Positions 16,933-25,245 of a DNA stretch of 64,000 nt are shown in pieces; the first letter of the stretch is position 1; every line of letters starts with the position of its first letter. The notes below the pieces were generated by a model. That model was not told the origin of the DNA and ran no database searches. It saw nothing but the letters and a program-made list of their open reading frames with translations. The translations under genes were made by a program, and so were the position numbers. Source of the stretch: Catellatospora citrea (lineage in GTDB: Bacteria > Actinomycetota > Actinomycetes > Mycobacteriales > Micromonosporaceae); NCBI RefSeq assembly GCF_003610235.1, contig NZ_RAPR01000001.1, forward strand, positions 496,001-560,000, read 5' to 3'.

Positions 16933-18777
16933 CTATGCCTGGGTGCGCTGCCACTGTTGGTTGGTGCCGGTCCCGCAGGCCCACTGGACGGCCTGAGCGC
17001 CGTCGGCGGTGGCAGCGTTGACCACGTCCAGGCACTTGTTGCTGTGGCGGGCGACGAGCTGGAGGTAGCCGCCACCGGCGTCCTGGATGCGCCACTGCTG
17101 GTTGGTGCCGGTACCGCAGGTCCACTGCACGACGCGGACGCCGTCGCCGGTCGCGCTCGCGCCGCCGTACACATCCAGGCACTTGCCGCTGTTGAGGCTG
17201 ACGACGTGGTAGTAGCCGCCGCCGGCGTCGCGAAACTGCCACCGCTGGTTGGCCTGCCCGTTGGCGGCCCACTGCACGACGTTCGCGCCGTCGGCCGTGG
17301 CGGCGTTGTAGACGTCCAGCAGCTTGCCGCTGTGCCGTGCGGTCAGCGTGTACGTGGGAGTCGCCGGCGGCGTCGGCGTGGTGGTCTGCGTCGCGAGCCG
17401 GTAGAGGCCGGCGCCGTGCGCGGGCAGGGAGCGGGTGAAGGTGCCGCTCGCCGTGCCGAGGTTCGCGCCGGACCACAGGTCGGTCACGGTGGCCGAACCG
17501 ACGCCGAGCTCGGCGAGGTTCACCGACACGTTGGCCGCCGCGCCTTCGCGATTGAACAGGGCCACGTACCTGTGGTTGCCGCCGGGCACGTCGGCGGTCC
17601 ACACCTGCCGGGTGCCCGCGGTGAGCTGGCGATTGTTGGTGCTGTTCTGATCGACCGCCAGCACCGCGGTATTGGTCATCAAGGCCAGCTCGGCGGCGCG
17701 GTTCTCGACCAGGTTCCCGCCCCACATCAGCGGCGCCCGGTTGATCACCCACAGGGTCATGAGCGTGCGTTGCTCGTCGGCGGTCAGCCCGGAATAACGT
17801 GGCGAGCCGACCGGCCCGTACTTCGACAACCGCCCGATCGGGATCATGTCCGGGTCGGGCCAGGCGCCCGTCGCCCGGTACGGCGTCCACGCGCGCAGCT
17901 GGTCGAACAGCGCGTCGAGTGCCGACCAGTTGTCCCACAGGTCGTTGACGATCCGCCACATGTGCGCGTTGGCCTGCACATGCGAGCCGTTTGCCACCGG
18001 GGTCGCCCCGGGTGACAGGCTCAGCACCATCGGTCGGCCGCTGCGCTGGATCGCCAGCCGGTACCCGTCGATCTCCGCCTGCCGGTACGTCGGCGCCGCG
18101 ATGTCGTCGACCTTGACGAAGTCGACGCCCCAACCGGCCAGCAGCTGGAACACCGAGTCCAGGTAGGACTGGGCGCACGCGTTGGACATGTTCAGGCCCC
18201 ACATGAGGTTGAGCCACGCCGCGGTCGTGCTGTTGTTGATCTGGTTGGCGCGGCAGCCGGTCCCGAGGATCGGCACGTTGTCGGCCACCGCCTGGCGCGG
18301 GATGCCGCGCATGAGATGCACGCCGAACTTCAGCCCCTGCGCGTGCACGTAGTCGGCGAGCGGCTTGAACCCGTTGCTGCCCGTCGCCGACGGGAACCGC
18401 GTGGTGTCCGGAAGCAGCCGGCCGTTGGCGTCCATCCGCAGCCGAGGTTGCAGGTTCGCGTCCTGGTTGGGGCTGTTGTCGTGCCGTCCCGGGAAGTACC
18501 ACGCCCAGTCGATGACGATGTACTGCCAGCCGTGCTGGCGCAGGTTGTCGCGCATGTAGTCGGCGTTGGCCCGGACGTCGGCCTCGGTGACGCTCCAGTT
18601 GAACGAGTCGTAGCTGTTCCAGCCCATCGGCGGGGTGGACACGACACCGTTGTCCCACGCGGCGGCAGGCGCTTGCGGGCTGACCGCGAGCCCGACGGCG
18701 AGCAGCAGCGCCACGGAGGTCAGCACTGCGCTGACCACCCGGCGCGCTGCCGCCGGGCGTACCAGGACACGGCTCAT
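16933..18777 (-). CDS. Secreted GH27 alpha-galactosidase with ricin-type lectin domain
   Basis: This 614-residue enzyme has a signal peptide (to about residue 39, after PAAA), a GH27 (beta/alpha)8 barrel (about residues 45-340; TPPMGWNSYDSF, DFVKVDD with the nucleophile Asp, and WPDPDM with the acid/base Asp region), a C-terminal beta-sandwich, a Thr/Pro linker and a ricin B lectin (CBM13) of about 130 residues with three QxW repeats (NQRWQF, NQQWRI, NQQWQR). It should release terminal alpha-galactose, or beta-arabinopyranose as some GH27 members do, from plant polysaccharides. ATG 18777 follows GGGAGG by five bases; eighteen in-frame upstream residues are rejected. A separate promoter and inverted repeat lie upstream. 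Confidence 0.93.
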   Translation of the reverse strand: MSRVLVRPAAARRVVSAVLTSVALLLAVGLAVSPQAPAAAWDNGVVSTPPMGWNSYDSFNWSVTEADVRANADYMRDNLRQHGWQYIVIDWAWYFPGRHDNSPNQDANLQPRLRMDANGRLLPDTTRFPSATGSNGFKPLADYVHAQGLKFGVHLMRGIPRQAVADNVPILGTGCRANQINNSTTAAWLNLMWGLNMSNACAQSYLDSVFQLLAGWGVDFVKVDDIAAPTYRQAEIDGYRLAIQRSGRPMVLSLSPGATPVANGSHVQANAHMWRIVNDLWDNWSALDALFDQLRAWTPYRATGAWPDPDMIPIGRLSKYGPVGSPRYSGLTADEQRTLMTLWVINRAPLMWGGNLVENRAAELALMTNTAVLAVDQNSTNNRQLTAGTRQVWTADVPGGNHRYVALFNREGAAANVSVNLAELGVGSATVTDLWSGANLGTASGTFTRSLPAHGAGLYRLATQTTTPTPPATPTYTLTARHSGKLLDVYNAATADGANVVQWAANGQANQRWQFRDAGGGYYHVVSLNSGKCLDVYGGASATGDGVRVVQWTCGTGTNQQWRIQDAGGGYLQLVARHSNKCLDVVNAATADGAQAVQWACGTGTNQQWQRTQA

Positions 18778-18817
18778 CGGACCCTCCCGAAGGACATCAA
18801 TCCATAGGTCCGCATCA

Positions 18818-18845
18818 GTGTTAGCGGTCACATGCGCGCTGTCAA
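18818..18845 (-). promoter_or_regulatory. Candidate promoter of the GH27 gene
   Basis: On the minus strand there is a perfect TTGACA (18840-18845), a 16-bp spacer and TAACAC (18818-18823). This would start transcription about 34 bases before the GH27 ATG. The spacing is slightly short and the -10 is one base off TANNNT. Confidence 0.45.
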
Positions 18846-18851
18846 GTGACC
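18826..18851. promoter_or_regulatory. Candidate operator overlapping the GH27 promoter
   Basis: GGTCAC and its complement GTGACC are separated by 14 bases and flank the -35 box of the GH27 promoter. The position would suit a repressor that controls the glycosidase, but no repressor gene is adjacent. Confidence 0.3.
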
Positions 18852-18874
18852 CGATTCCGTACGGGTTGCCGCAG

Positions 18875-19831
18875 TCAGAAGGTGGCGATCGGGTTGACCG
18901 GGCTGCCGGACGTGCCGGCGAAGCGGACCGGCGCGACGGCGAGGTGGAAGTCCCACTGGCCGAGCTCGGCGGCCGTCGTCGCGCACGCCTCCAGGTCGCA
19001 GTTGTCGAGCATCCACAGACCCATCGCGACCAGGCTCACGGCGTGAACCGGCATCAACACGTCCGGGTACCCCGACGGCTGAACGTCCTGGGGGGTGTCC
19101 GCGCCGATCAGCGCGACCCCCCGTTCATGCAGCCACGGCAGGCACGACGCGTGCCAGCCGGCCTGCGTGAAACCGCCGGCCTCGCCGTGCTCGTGCCGGT
19201 AGCGGCCGTAGCCGGTCCGCAGGAGCACCGCATCGCCGGGGCGCACCCGCACACCCTGGCGACGCTCGGCCTCCTCGAGGTCGTCGGGGAACACCCCCTG
19301 CCCCGGCTCCAACCACGGCACTTCGCGGACCCTCGCGACGTCCAGCAGCACACCACGCGTGACGATCCCGTTCGCCGCCGCCGTGACCGCCGCCCACGCC
19401 GATCCCGTCGCGGTGTCGACCGACGAGTGCGACCGCCCGTTGTACATCGTGCCGTCCCAGAAGATGTGGCACGGCGAGTCGAGGTGGGTGATGGTGTTGC
19501 CGTGGAACGTGATGCCGAGCCGCTCCGACGAGAAGCCCCAGCGCCGGTCGGCGTGGAACGCGGCCACCGGCATGTTCTCCGCGCCGGGCATCTCGGCGGC
19601 GCACGGGCACGTCGTCGTCGACCGCTCCATGTCCTGCGGTGCGGCGACCTCCCATGCGCAGGACACGCTCCTGCCGTGGCGCACGGCCTGCGCCGCCGCC
19701 AGCCGGACGTCGTCGGTGATGTGGTTCAGCGCGCCGAGTTCGTCGTCGTCGCCCCACCGTCCCCAGTTCGACAGCGTGTCGAAGTATCCGAGCACGTCAT
19801 CCTGTGTGGGCATCGGTCGACTTGCCGTCAT
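18875..19831 (-). CDS. Cyclase-family metal-dependent hydrolase (kynurenine formamidase / isatin hydrolase superfamily)
   Basis: This 318-residue cytoplasmic protein of the cyclase family (PF04199 type) carries the metal-binding signature FHGNTITHLDSPCHIFWDG, equivalent to H-G-x-x-x-T-H-x-D-x-P-x-H. The family includes KynB kynurenine formamidase and isatin hydrolase, which hydrolyse amide bonds with a divalent metal. The length exceeds KynB (about 210 residues), so it more likely belongs to the longer uncharacterised group; the substrate is not known. The ATG at 19831 has GGAGGAG eleven bases upstream; another ATG six codons later is possible. It is followed by the GH27 gene in the same direction, but that gene has its own candidate promoter. 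Confidence 0.85.
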   Translation of the reverse strand: MTASRPMPTQDDVLGYFDTLSNWGRWGDDDELGALNHITDDVRLAAAQAVRHGRSVSCAWEVAAPQDMERSTTTCPCAAEMPGAENMPVAAFHADRRWGFSSERLGITFHGNTITHLDSPCHIFWDGTMYNGRSHSSVDTATGSAWAAVTAAANGIVTRGVLLDVARVREVPWLEPGQGVFPDDLEEAERRQGVRVRPGDAVLLRTGYGRYRHEHGEAGGFTQAGWHASCLPWLHERGVALIGADTPQDVQPSGYPDVLMPVHAVSLVAMGLWMLDNCDLEACATTAAELGQWDFHLAVAPVRFAGTSGSPVNPIATF

Positions 19832-19992
19832 CCGAGCATCGACTCCTCCGGTCGCGCGGCGCGAGGCACCGTGGGGTGGGCATCCCGCCCTCTCCTTCGC
19901 CATGCCAGGGCACGCTCATGAGCTGGCATGACACTACATCGACAGGGCGACAGTCGGCCGGTGGGGAGGTCGCGGGCAGGATAGCGTGTGCG

Positions 19993-20493
19993 GTGCCCAC
20001 ATACCTCGACGATCGGCAGTCCCGCATGAGCCAGCTCGAAGACATCGCGCGACAGGACGGCTGGCGCTGCTGGGTGTGCGACGAACCCGTCGATCCGGCC
20101 ACGTCGGTGAACGACTCGCGCGGTCCCAGCGTCGACAGCCGGACGACGAACGCACGGTCGGCGAAGAAGGGCACGCCGGACTTCGCCGGCGGAGAGCGGC
20201 TGGCGCACCGCAGCTGCAACACCAAGAAGGGCGCCGTGACCCCGGTCATTCCGTGGCCGGCTCATCTCATCCTCATGGATCCCGCGCCGCTGATCGCGGT
20301 TGCCGAGCGCCTGGACCGCAAGGGCGGCCGCGAGGTCGTGGTCCGGTGCGCCGACCGAGCCGATGCCCGGCAGGTGGCGGACTGGCTCGTCGACCGCTTC
20401 TCACGGCTCGCCCCTGCGCTGCAGGTCGACGCGAGTATCGATCCCGGCGGTGGCCAGTTCGTGGTCGCTTTGACCGCCGCCCGACGCCGCTGA
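19993..20493 (+). CDS. HNH-like zinc-binding protein of unknown function
   Basis: This 166-residue protein has an N-terminal zinc-finger/HNH-type half: CWVCDEPVD near residue 28, and HRSCNTKKG near residue 73, where the pattern C-x2-C ... H-x2-C-N resembles HNH endonucleases. A C-terminal alpha/beta region of about 80 residues has no obvious active site. It could nick DNA or simply bind it. The start is uncertain: the frame is open from 19804, but GTG 19993 gives a protein beginning VPTYLDDRQSRM with AGGA upstream, while the upstream residues look non-coding. It is divergent from the cyclase gene. Confidence 0.7.
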   Translation: MPTYLDDRQSRMSQLEDIARQDGWRCWVCDEPVDPATSVNDSRGPSVDSRTTNARSAKKGTPDFAGGERLAHRSCNTKKGAVTPVIPWPAHLILMDPAPLIAVAERLDRKGGREVVVRCADRADARQVADWLVDRFSRLAPALQVDASIDPGGGQFVVALTAARRR

Positions 20494-20557
20494 CCGCGGT
20501 CACCACGGCGCGGAATCGGAGGCCGTACCGGCAAGTGCTGTCCGGCGCTATAGGCTG

Positions 20558-20578
20558 GTGTGGCGAATCCACACTTTT
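20558..20578 (+). terminator. Short hairpin with T-run
   Basis: GTGTGG and CCACAC around a five-base loop are followed by TTTT, 65 bases after the HNH-like gene. The stem is only six base pairs, so termination would be weak. Confidence 0.45.
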
Positions 20579-20674
20579 CAGACATCGACAAAGGCGTTGC
20601 AGGGCTGGCCGGGCGGCCAGGTGTCGTAGGCGGCAACGGGTTCGCCGACTTCCACGAGCCATCTGGAGGGAATC

Positions 20675-21547
20675 ATGGTTCCCGTACGGCACCTGACCGC
20701 GACCGTCGACGGCCAGCAGCTCTTCTACCGTGAGGCCGGCCCGGCCGACGCGCCGACGCTGGTGCTCCTGCACGGGTTCCCGACCAGTTCGCACATGTTC
20801 CGCAAGCTGATCCCCGCACTCGCGGACCGATACCACGTCATCGCACCCGACCACCTCGGCTACGGCCAGTCCGCCCAGCCCTCGGTCACCGAGTTCGACT
20901 ACACGTTCGACGCCCTGGGCAACCTCACCGCCGGCCTGCTCGACCACATCGGCGTCGACAGGTTCGCGATCTACGTGCACGACTACGGCGCTCCGATCGG
21001 CTGGCGCCTGGCGATGCGCACCCCCGACAGGGTGACCGCGATCATCACCCAGAGCGGCAACGCCTACATGGAAGGGTTCGTCGAGCCCTTCTGGAAGGAC
21101 CTGTTCGCCTACGCCACGAACCCCAGCGCCGAAACCGAGCCGGGGGCGCGCAAGGTCCTGACCCTGGACGCCACCCGCTGGCAGTACCTCAACGGAGCAC
21201 CCGACCCCAGCCTCGTCAGCCCCGACAACTGGCTGCACGACCAGACGCTGCTCGACCGCCCCGGCAACGACCTGATCCAGTTGAAGCTCTTCCACGACTA
21301 TCCGACCAACATCGACGGGTATCCCCAGCTGCAGGAGTACTTCCGCACCAGCCAGGTGCCCCTGCTGGCGGTCTGGGGCGCCAACGACGAGATCTTCGGT
21401 CCCGACGGCGCCCGCGCGTTCCAGCGTGACCTGCCCCATGCCGACATCCACCTGCTGGACGCCGGACACTTCGCGCTCGAGACCCACCTCGACGCCATCA
21501 CCGGCTACATCCGCGGCTTCCTCGGCACGCTGCCGGTCAAGGGCTGA
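20675..21547 (+). CDS. Alpha/beta hydrolase of the epoxide hydrolase / haloalkane dehalogenase group
   Basis: This 290-residue enzyme has the oxyanion motif LLHGFPTSSHMF, a nucleophile elbow VHDYGAPIGW with Asp (about residue 103) instead of Ser, as in epoxide hydrolases and haloalkane dehalogenases, a cap region (about residues 130-215), the acid in WGANDEIF and the catalytic His in DAGHFALE. Cytoplasmic, no signal peptide. ATG preceded by GGAGGG at four bases. The C-terminal 11 bases overlap the convergent PPOX gene. The substrate cannot be deduced; haloalkane dehalogenases would need a halide-stabilising Trp next to the Asp, and here the following residue is Tyr, so epoxide or ester hydrolysis is more likely. 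Confidence 0.88.
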   Translation: MVPVRHLTATVDGQQLFYREAGPADAPTLVLLHGFPTSSHMFRKLIPALADRYHVIAPDHLGYGQSAQPSVTEFDYTFDALGNLTAGLLDHIGVDRFAIYVHDYGAPIGWRLAMRTPDRVTAIITQSGNAYMEGFVEPFWKDLFAYATNPSAETEPGARKVLTLDATRWQYLNGAPDPSLVSPDNWLHDQTLLDRPGNDLIQLKLFHDYPTNIDGYPQLQEYFRTSQVPLLAVWGANDEIFGPDGARAFQRDLPHADIHLLDAGHFALETHLDAITGYIRGFLGTLPVKG

Positions 21548-22190
21548 GGACCTCCCCGGCCGCGGCCGCGCCGCCACCGACCTGGGCCCGCAGACGCGCC
21601 AGCTCCTCCTGCATCGGCGCCAGGACCTCGCGTAGCTCCTCGGCCGAGTACCGAGGAGTGATGTGCTGCTGGCAGTTCCAGTCGAACGCGACCACGGTGA
21701 CGGTCACCGCCCGTTCGACCTTCGCCCGGTAGCCGGCAACCGTCAGGGCTCGTGCCGCCGACGGGTCCTGGCGAACGTCGACGAGGGCCGCGCGGCCGAA
21801 CACCTTCAACCGCAGCTGCCGCGGGTAGTCCATGAAGAAAACGCTGACCCGGTCGTCACCGGCGATGTTGCCGGCGCTGATGTACTGACGGTTGCCGCGG
21901 AAGTCCGCCCAACCGAAGGTGTGCTCGTCGAGGACCTTGACGAATCCCGGCGGTCCGCCCCGGAACTGCACATAAGGCCAGCCCGTGTCCGACGTGCTCG
22001 CCAGGTAGAAACCGTCGCGCAGCCCGATGAACTCCGCCTCGAAATCGGTGAGCGGATCCCGGGGTTCGGCGCCACCGGGCGGCCCCGGCGCCTGGGCGCC
22101 GAGCCGGTCGACAGCCGCCCGACTGCCGTAACGCTCCTGTGCGTCACGAACGTGCTGGGTGAACGCGATCGAGGAGTAACTCTCGCTCAT
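21537..22190 (-). CDS. Pyridoxamine 5'-phosphate oxidase-like FMN-binding protein
   Basis: This 217-residue protein has a PNPOx-like split-barrel: DPLTDFEAEFIGLRDGFYLASTSDTGWPYVQFRGGPPGFVKVLDE begins the flavin-binding fold, with FADFRGN-like WADFRGNRQY and VSVFFMDYPRQLRLKVFGRA following. A helical C-terminus (residues 175-217) is typical of the subgroup that acts on nitro compounds or haem-like substrates rather than on pyridoxine. Its 3' end overlaps the convergent hydrolase by 11 bases. The ATG lies immediately after GAGGG, so the ribosome site is very close. The exact reaction is unknown. Confidence 0.85.
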   Translation of the reverse strand: MSESYSSIAFTQHVRDAQERYGSRAAVDRLGAQAPGPPGGAEPRDPLTDFEAEFIGLRDGFYLASTSDTGWPYVQFRGGPPGFVKVLDEHTFGWADFRGNRQYISAGNIAGDDRVSVFFMDYPRQLRLKVFGRAALVDVRQDPSAARALTVAGYRAKVERAVTVTVVAFDWNCQQHITPRYSAEELREVLAPMQEELARLRAQVGGGAAAAGEVLSP

Positions 22191-22269
22191 CCCTCACTGT
22201 GACACGAGACGGGCAGACCACTTGTCCAGATTCAGCCGAATAGAGCCCTTCTCGGCAGTCGAGTCCAGG

Positions 22270-23493
22270 TCAGGCGTTGATCCCCAGGGTTCGGGTCACG
22301 CCACTGCGCTGCAGGCGCTGACGCGCATGGATCAGCGCGGTGATCCCCTCGCCCACCGCCGAGCCGAGCTGCTTGGTGGACCCCGCCCGCACGTCCCCGG
22401 CGGCATAGACGCCGGGGATACTCGTGGCGAGCATGTCGTCGGTGACGACGAAACCCCACTGGTCCAGGCGCAAGGACTGCTGGAGGAAACCCGTGTTCGG
22501 GTCCATGCCGATGTAGACGAACGCGGCACTCGGGCGCCAGGTCAGCAGCTCGCCGGTGACGGCGTCGCGGGCGGTCACCTCGTGGAGCCTGCCGGCTTTC
22601 GCGGTCAACGCGGTGATCTCCGTGTTGGTGTGCACGGTGAACTCGGGATGTTCGGCGATCTTGTGCTGGATCAGCGGCGAAGCCTTCAACGCCGACGAGT
22701 GCTCGACGATGCGGACCCGGTCGGCGAACTGCGAAAGGAACAGCGCCTCCTCCAGGCCGGAGTTGCCGCCACCGACGACAAGAAGTTCCTCGGCGCCGTG
22801 GTAGAACGGCCCGTCGCAGGTCGCGCAGTAGTGCACACCGGCGCCGGTGAGCTCCTCCTCGCCGGGCAGCCCGAGTCGGCGGTAGGAGGAGCCGGTGGCC
22901 ACGATCACCGCGGCGGCGCACAACTGCTGGCCGCTGCTCAAGGAGAGCGTCACGTCCTCTTCGTCGATTGCCAGCTGCCGCACCTCGACGGCCGACAGCA
23001 GCTCGACACCGTACCGGCGGCTCTGCGCGATGAACCGGGCAGCAAGGTCTGCGCCGCCTATGCCCTCGGGGAATCCCGGGTAGTTGTCGATCAGTTGAGT
23101 GGCCCCGGCCTGACCGCCGAGCGCGCTCTTGTCGACCACGACGGCGTCGATGCCCTCGCGGGCGGCATAGATGGCTGCGGACAGTCCTGCCGGCCCGCCG
23201 CCGATGATCGCCAGGTCATAGACTTCGCGCTCGGCCCGGAGGTTCAGGCCCAGCTTCGCCGCGATCGTATGGTTTGACGGATTCACCATCATGGCGCCGT
23301 CGCCGAAGACGACCGTGGGGATGGTCTGGCCGCCGTTCTGCAGCTGCTGCACGTCGACACGTGCCTGCTCGTCCCGGTCGATGTCGACCCAGTCGTAGCG
23401 GGCACGATGCTCGGTGAGGAACTTCTTGACGCGTCGGCAGTCCGGACACCACGGAGCCCCGTACACCTTTATCTCCGCCACCGCTCCCCTCAC
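22270..23493 (-). CDS. Glutaredoxin - thioredoxin reductase fusion protein
   Basis: This 407-residue protein starts with a glutaredoxin-like domain (residues 5-85) carrying CPDC instead of CPYC, plus TIPTVVFGDG. Then comes a thioredoxin-reductase-type flavoprotein (residues 92-400): FAD motif IIGGGPAGLSAA, active disulfide CATCDG near residue 225, NADPH motif VVGGGNSGLEEA, and C-terminal FAD motif GVYAAGDVRAG. The two disulfides could transfer electrons from NADPH to an internal thiol-disulfide carrier, acting as a one-chain disulfide reductase for oxidative-stress defence. The GTG start could be 23493 or the GTG four codons later. It is a single gene divergent from the membrane protein at 23725. 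Confidence 0.9.
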   Translation of the reverse strand: MRGAVAEIKVYGAPWCPDCRRVKKFLTEHRARYDWVDIDRDEQARVDVQQLQNGGQTIPTVVFGDGAMMVNPSNHTIAAKLGLNLRAEREVYDLAIIGGGPAGLSAAIYAAREGIDAVVVDKSALGGQAGATQLIDNYPGFPEGIGGADLAARFIAQSRRYGVELLSAVEVRQLAIDEEDVTLSLSSGQQLCAAAVIVATGSSYRRLGLPGEEELTGAGVHYCATCDGPFYHGAEELLVVGGGNSGLEEALFLSQFADRVRIVEHSSALKASPLIQHKIAEHPEFTVHTNTEITALTAKAGRLHEVTARDAVTGELLTWRPSAAFVYIGMDPNTGFLQQSLRLDQWGFVVTDDMLATSIPGVYAAGDVRAGSTKQLGSAVGEGITALIHARQRLQRSGVTRTLGINA

Positions 23494-23689
23494 CTGAGCG
23501 TGTGCCGAGCTGCGTCAGGATTGCCGGAAAGCCAGCAGGTCGGCGTTGACGGTCTCGGCATGCATCCGACACATCATTCTTGACTCAGCGTAGTCATCGG
23601 TTCGGTGCCGTGGGCTGGTTACGTCCAGCGCGCCGAGCCATCACCGCGAACAAACATGTAAGGTAAACCTTCCACTATGTCATGGTCAC

Positions 23690-23718
23690 TTGACTATATG
23701 GAATGGACACCTTACCTT
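23690..23718 (+). promoter_or_regulatory. Promoter for a leaderless transcript
   Basis: TTGACT (23690-23695), a 17-bp spacer and TACCTT (23713-23718, TANNNT class) place transcription start at about 23725, the A of an in-frame ATG. That is the classic arrangement of actinobacterial leaderless genes. An AAGG-TAAA-CCTT inverted repeat lies just upstream at 23660-23671 and could bind the XRE regulator encoded next. Confidence 0.55.
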
Positions 23719-23724
23719 CGTGCC

Positions 23725-24132
23725 ATGGCGAAATTGGTACAGCAGGACCAAGCGGCACGCGCGGCCCGCCGCGCCGTGCTCATCGACGGCCTCCCAGCGG
23801 TGACCCTGGGCTGGGTGGCCCTGGCGCTGGGCAGCAGTCCCGACCAGAGCACCACCCAGAAGGCCTGGTGGATCGCCGCTACCGCGGTATTCGCACTCAC
23901 CCTGGCCTGGGTCCTGCTGCGGGCGTTCCAACGCGCCGACGAATACCTACGCAAGATCCAGTTGGAGAGCATGGCCGTCGCGTTCGCCGCGGTCCTCGTG
24001 GCACTGCAGGTGGCCGCCGTGCTCGATTCCGCGAACGTCGTCCGGCTCCATCAGCTCACGCAGCCGATCCTCATCGGCGGGATGGCGATCTGGCACGTGA
24101 CCGCGGACCTCCGCACCCGCTTCAACCGATGA
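23725..24132 (+). CDS. Small integral membrane protein paired with an XRE regulator
   Basis: This 135-residue protein has about four membrane helices (approximate residues 20-38, 47-65, 80-100 and 108-124) and short basic ends. It has no signal peptide and no recognised catalytic motif. The start is placed at 23725 because of the leaderless promoter; in-frame ATGs at 23677 and 23698 lack ribosome sites. An XRE-type regulator starts 14 bases after the stop. Such pairs of a small membrane protein with a YozG-like HTH protein are common, and the membrane protein may modulate or be controlled by the regulator (inference). Confidence 0.75.
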   Translation: MAKLVQQDQAARAARRAVLIDGLPAVTLGWVALALGSSPDQSTTQKAWWIAATAVFALTLAWVLLRAFQRADEYLRKIQLESMAVAFAAVLVALQVAAVLDSANVVRLHQLTQPILIGGMAIWHVTADLRTRFNR

Positions 24133-24145
24133 AGGCACCGCACCG

Positions 24146-24370
24146 ATGAGAAACCGGCTACGCGAACTGCGGGCGGCGCGCCGGTGGAGCCAGGCCGACC
24201 TGGCCGACCGGTGCCAGGTCTCACGGCAGGCCATAAACGCCATCGAGACGGAGCGGTACGACCCCAGCCTGCCCCTGGCATTCACCATCGCCGACATCTT
24301 CGGCCTGACCATCGAGGAGATCTTCCTGCCCGACCGCGCAGACACGACGAACGACCCAGGCCCGAGCTGA
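24146..24370 (+). CDS. XRE-family HTH transcription regulator
   Basis: This 74-residue protein is almost entirely a Cro/CI-type helix-turn-helix: RNRLRELRAARRWSQADLAD, then VSRQAINAIETERYDPSL, then IADIFGLTIEEIF. There is no sensor domain. It starts 14 bases after the membrane protein with GAAGG upstream of the ATG, so the two form an operon. It likely controls its own promoter at 23690; a short inverted repeat upstream is a candidate site. Confidence 0.9.
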   Translation: MRNRLRELRAARRWSQADLADRCQVSRQAINAIETERYDPSLPLAFTIADIFGLTIEEIFLPDRADTTNDPGPS

Positions 24371-24427
24371 GTGTCACCGGCTGACGTGGGCCCACCGGCA
24401 CCGTGCCCGCCGTGGCATGGTGTGCCG

Positions 24428-25054
24428 GTGAGCGAAGCCGCGGAATGGGCGATCCCGCCCCAGTGGGAGGTGCTGCGGCCCGACGACCCCGCGCGGGCGG
24501 AGGTCGCTTTCGCAGGCCTGGGCGTACTGGCGGTGCTGTGGCGCGACGCCGACGGCGTGATCTGGGAGGAGCCCGATCTCGACGTGGCCCTGCCGGTCGC
24601 GGCCGACCTGGCCGGTTATCGGGAAGCCGTGGACTCCGGCCGCCGGTACCGGTGTGCGTACGTGGCCGGGCTACTGGACTGGACCGCCGCAGAACTCGCC
24701 GAGGCGACCGGCCTGCCGATCGGGCCGCCCTTCCAGCACGCCGACGCGGTGTGGCCGCCCGCACTGGCCGCCGGCTTCAGCAGGCTGAACTGGGAACGCG
24801 AAGAACCCGTCGCGGTCGTGGGTGTGGCGACGGCCGAACTGTTCTGGGCGGTGCTGTCCGCCGCGCTCGCGCTGCGCCCCGGCACGACGGTACGCCTGGG
24901 CACAGGACTGTCCGGGTTGAACATCAGCGGAGGGAGCCCGCCCGCGGGCACCGTGCTCTTCGACGGCCCCGACGTGCACTGGTCCTACCATGAACGGGGA
25001 CGGCTGGTGATCATCGCCGGACGGGAAACGGGCTGGTTGCAGCCGCACGCGTGA
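24428..25054 (+). CDS. Hypothetical protein
   Basis: This is a 208-residue acidic, soluble protein with no signal peptide or membrane segment. It shows alternating hydrophobic strands and helices (VAFAGLGVLAVLWRDADGV, AVVGVATAELFWAVLSAAL, RLVIIAGRETGWL). I do not recognise a family. The start is uncertain: a GTG at 24371 directly after the XRE stop would add 19 Pro-rich residues, and GTG 24428 gives a cleaner N-terminus VSEAAEWAIPPQW; neither has a good ribosome site. Confidence 0.55.
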   Translation: MSEAAEWAIPPQWEVLRPDDPARAEVAFAGLGVLAVLWRDADGVIWEEPDLDVALPVAADLAGYREAVDSGRRYRCAYVAGLLDWTAAELAEATGLPIGPPFQHADAVWPPALAAGFSRLNWEREEPVAVVGVATAELFWAVLSAALALRPGTTVRLGTGLSGLNISGGSPPAGTVLFDGPDVHWSYHERGRLVIIAGRETGWLQPHA

Positions 25055-25245
25055 CGATCCGGATCGCACTCCTGACCAGTTCATCAACAAGATCCACGCG
25101 ATCAGCCCCGGCAGACACGGCCACCCTCGGCGACCACCGGCCGTCGCCCACGACAAGTAGCGGAGAGTAACCAGCGATCCGACCCGTTAGTTGATTGAGC
25201 AGGCCGTATGCACGGCCCTCACTGCATCTGACGGGATGTGAGTCC

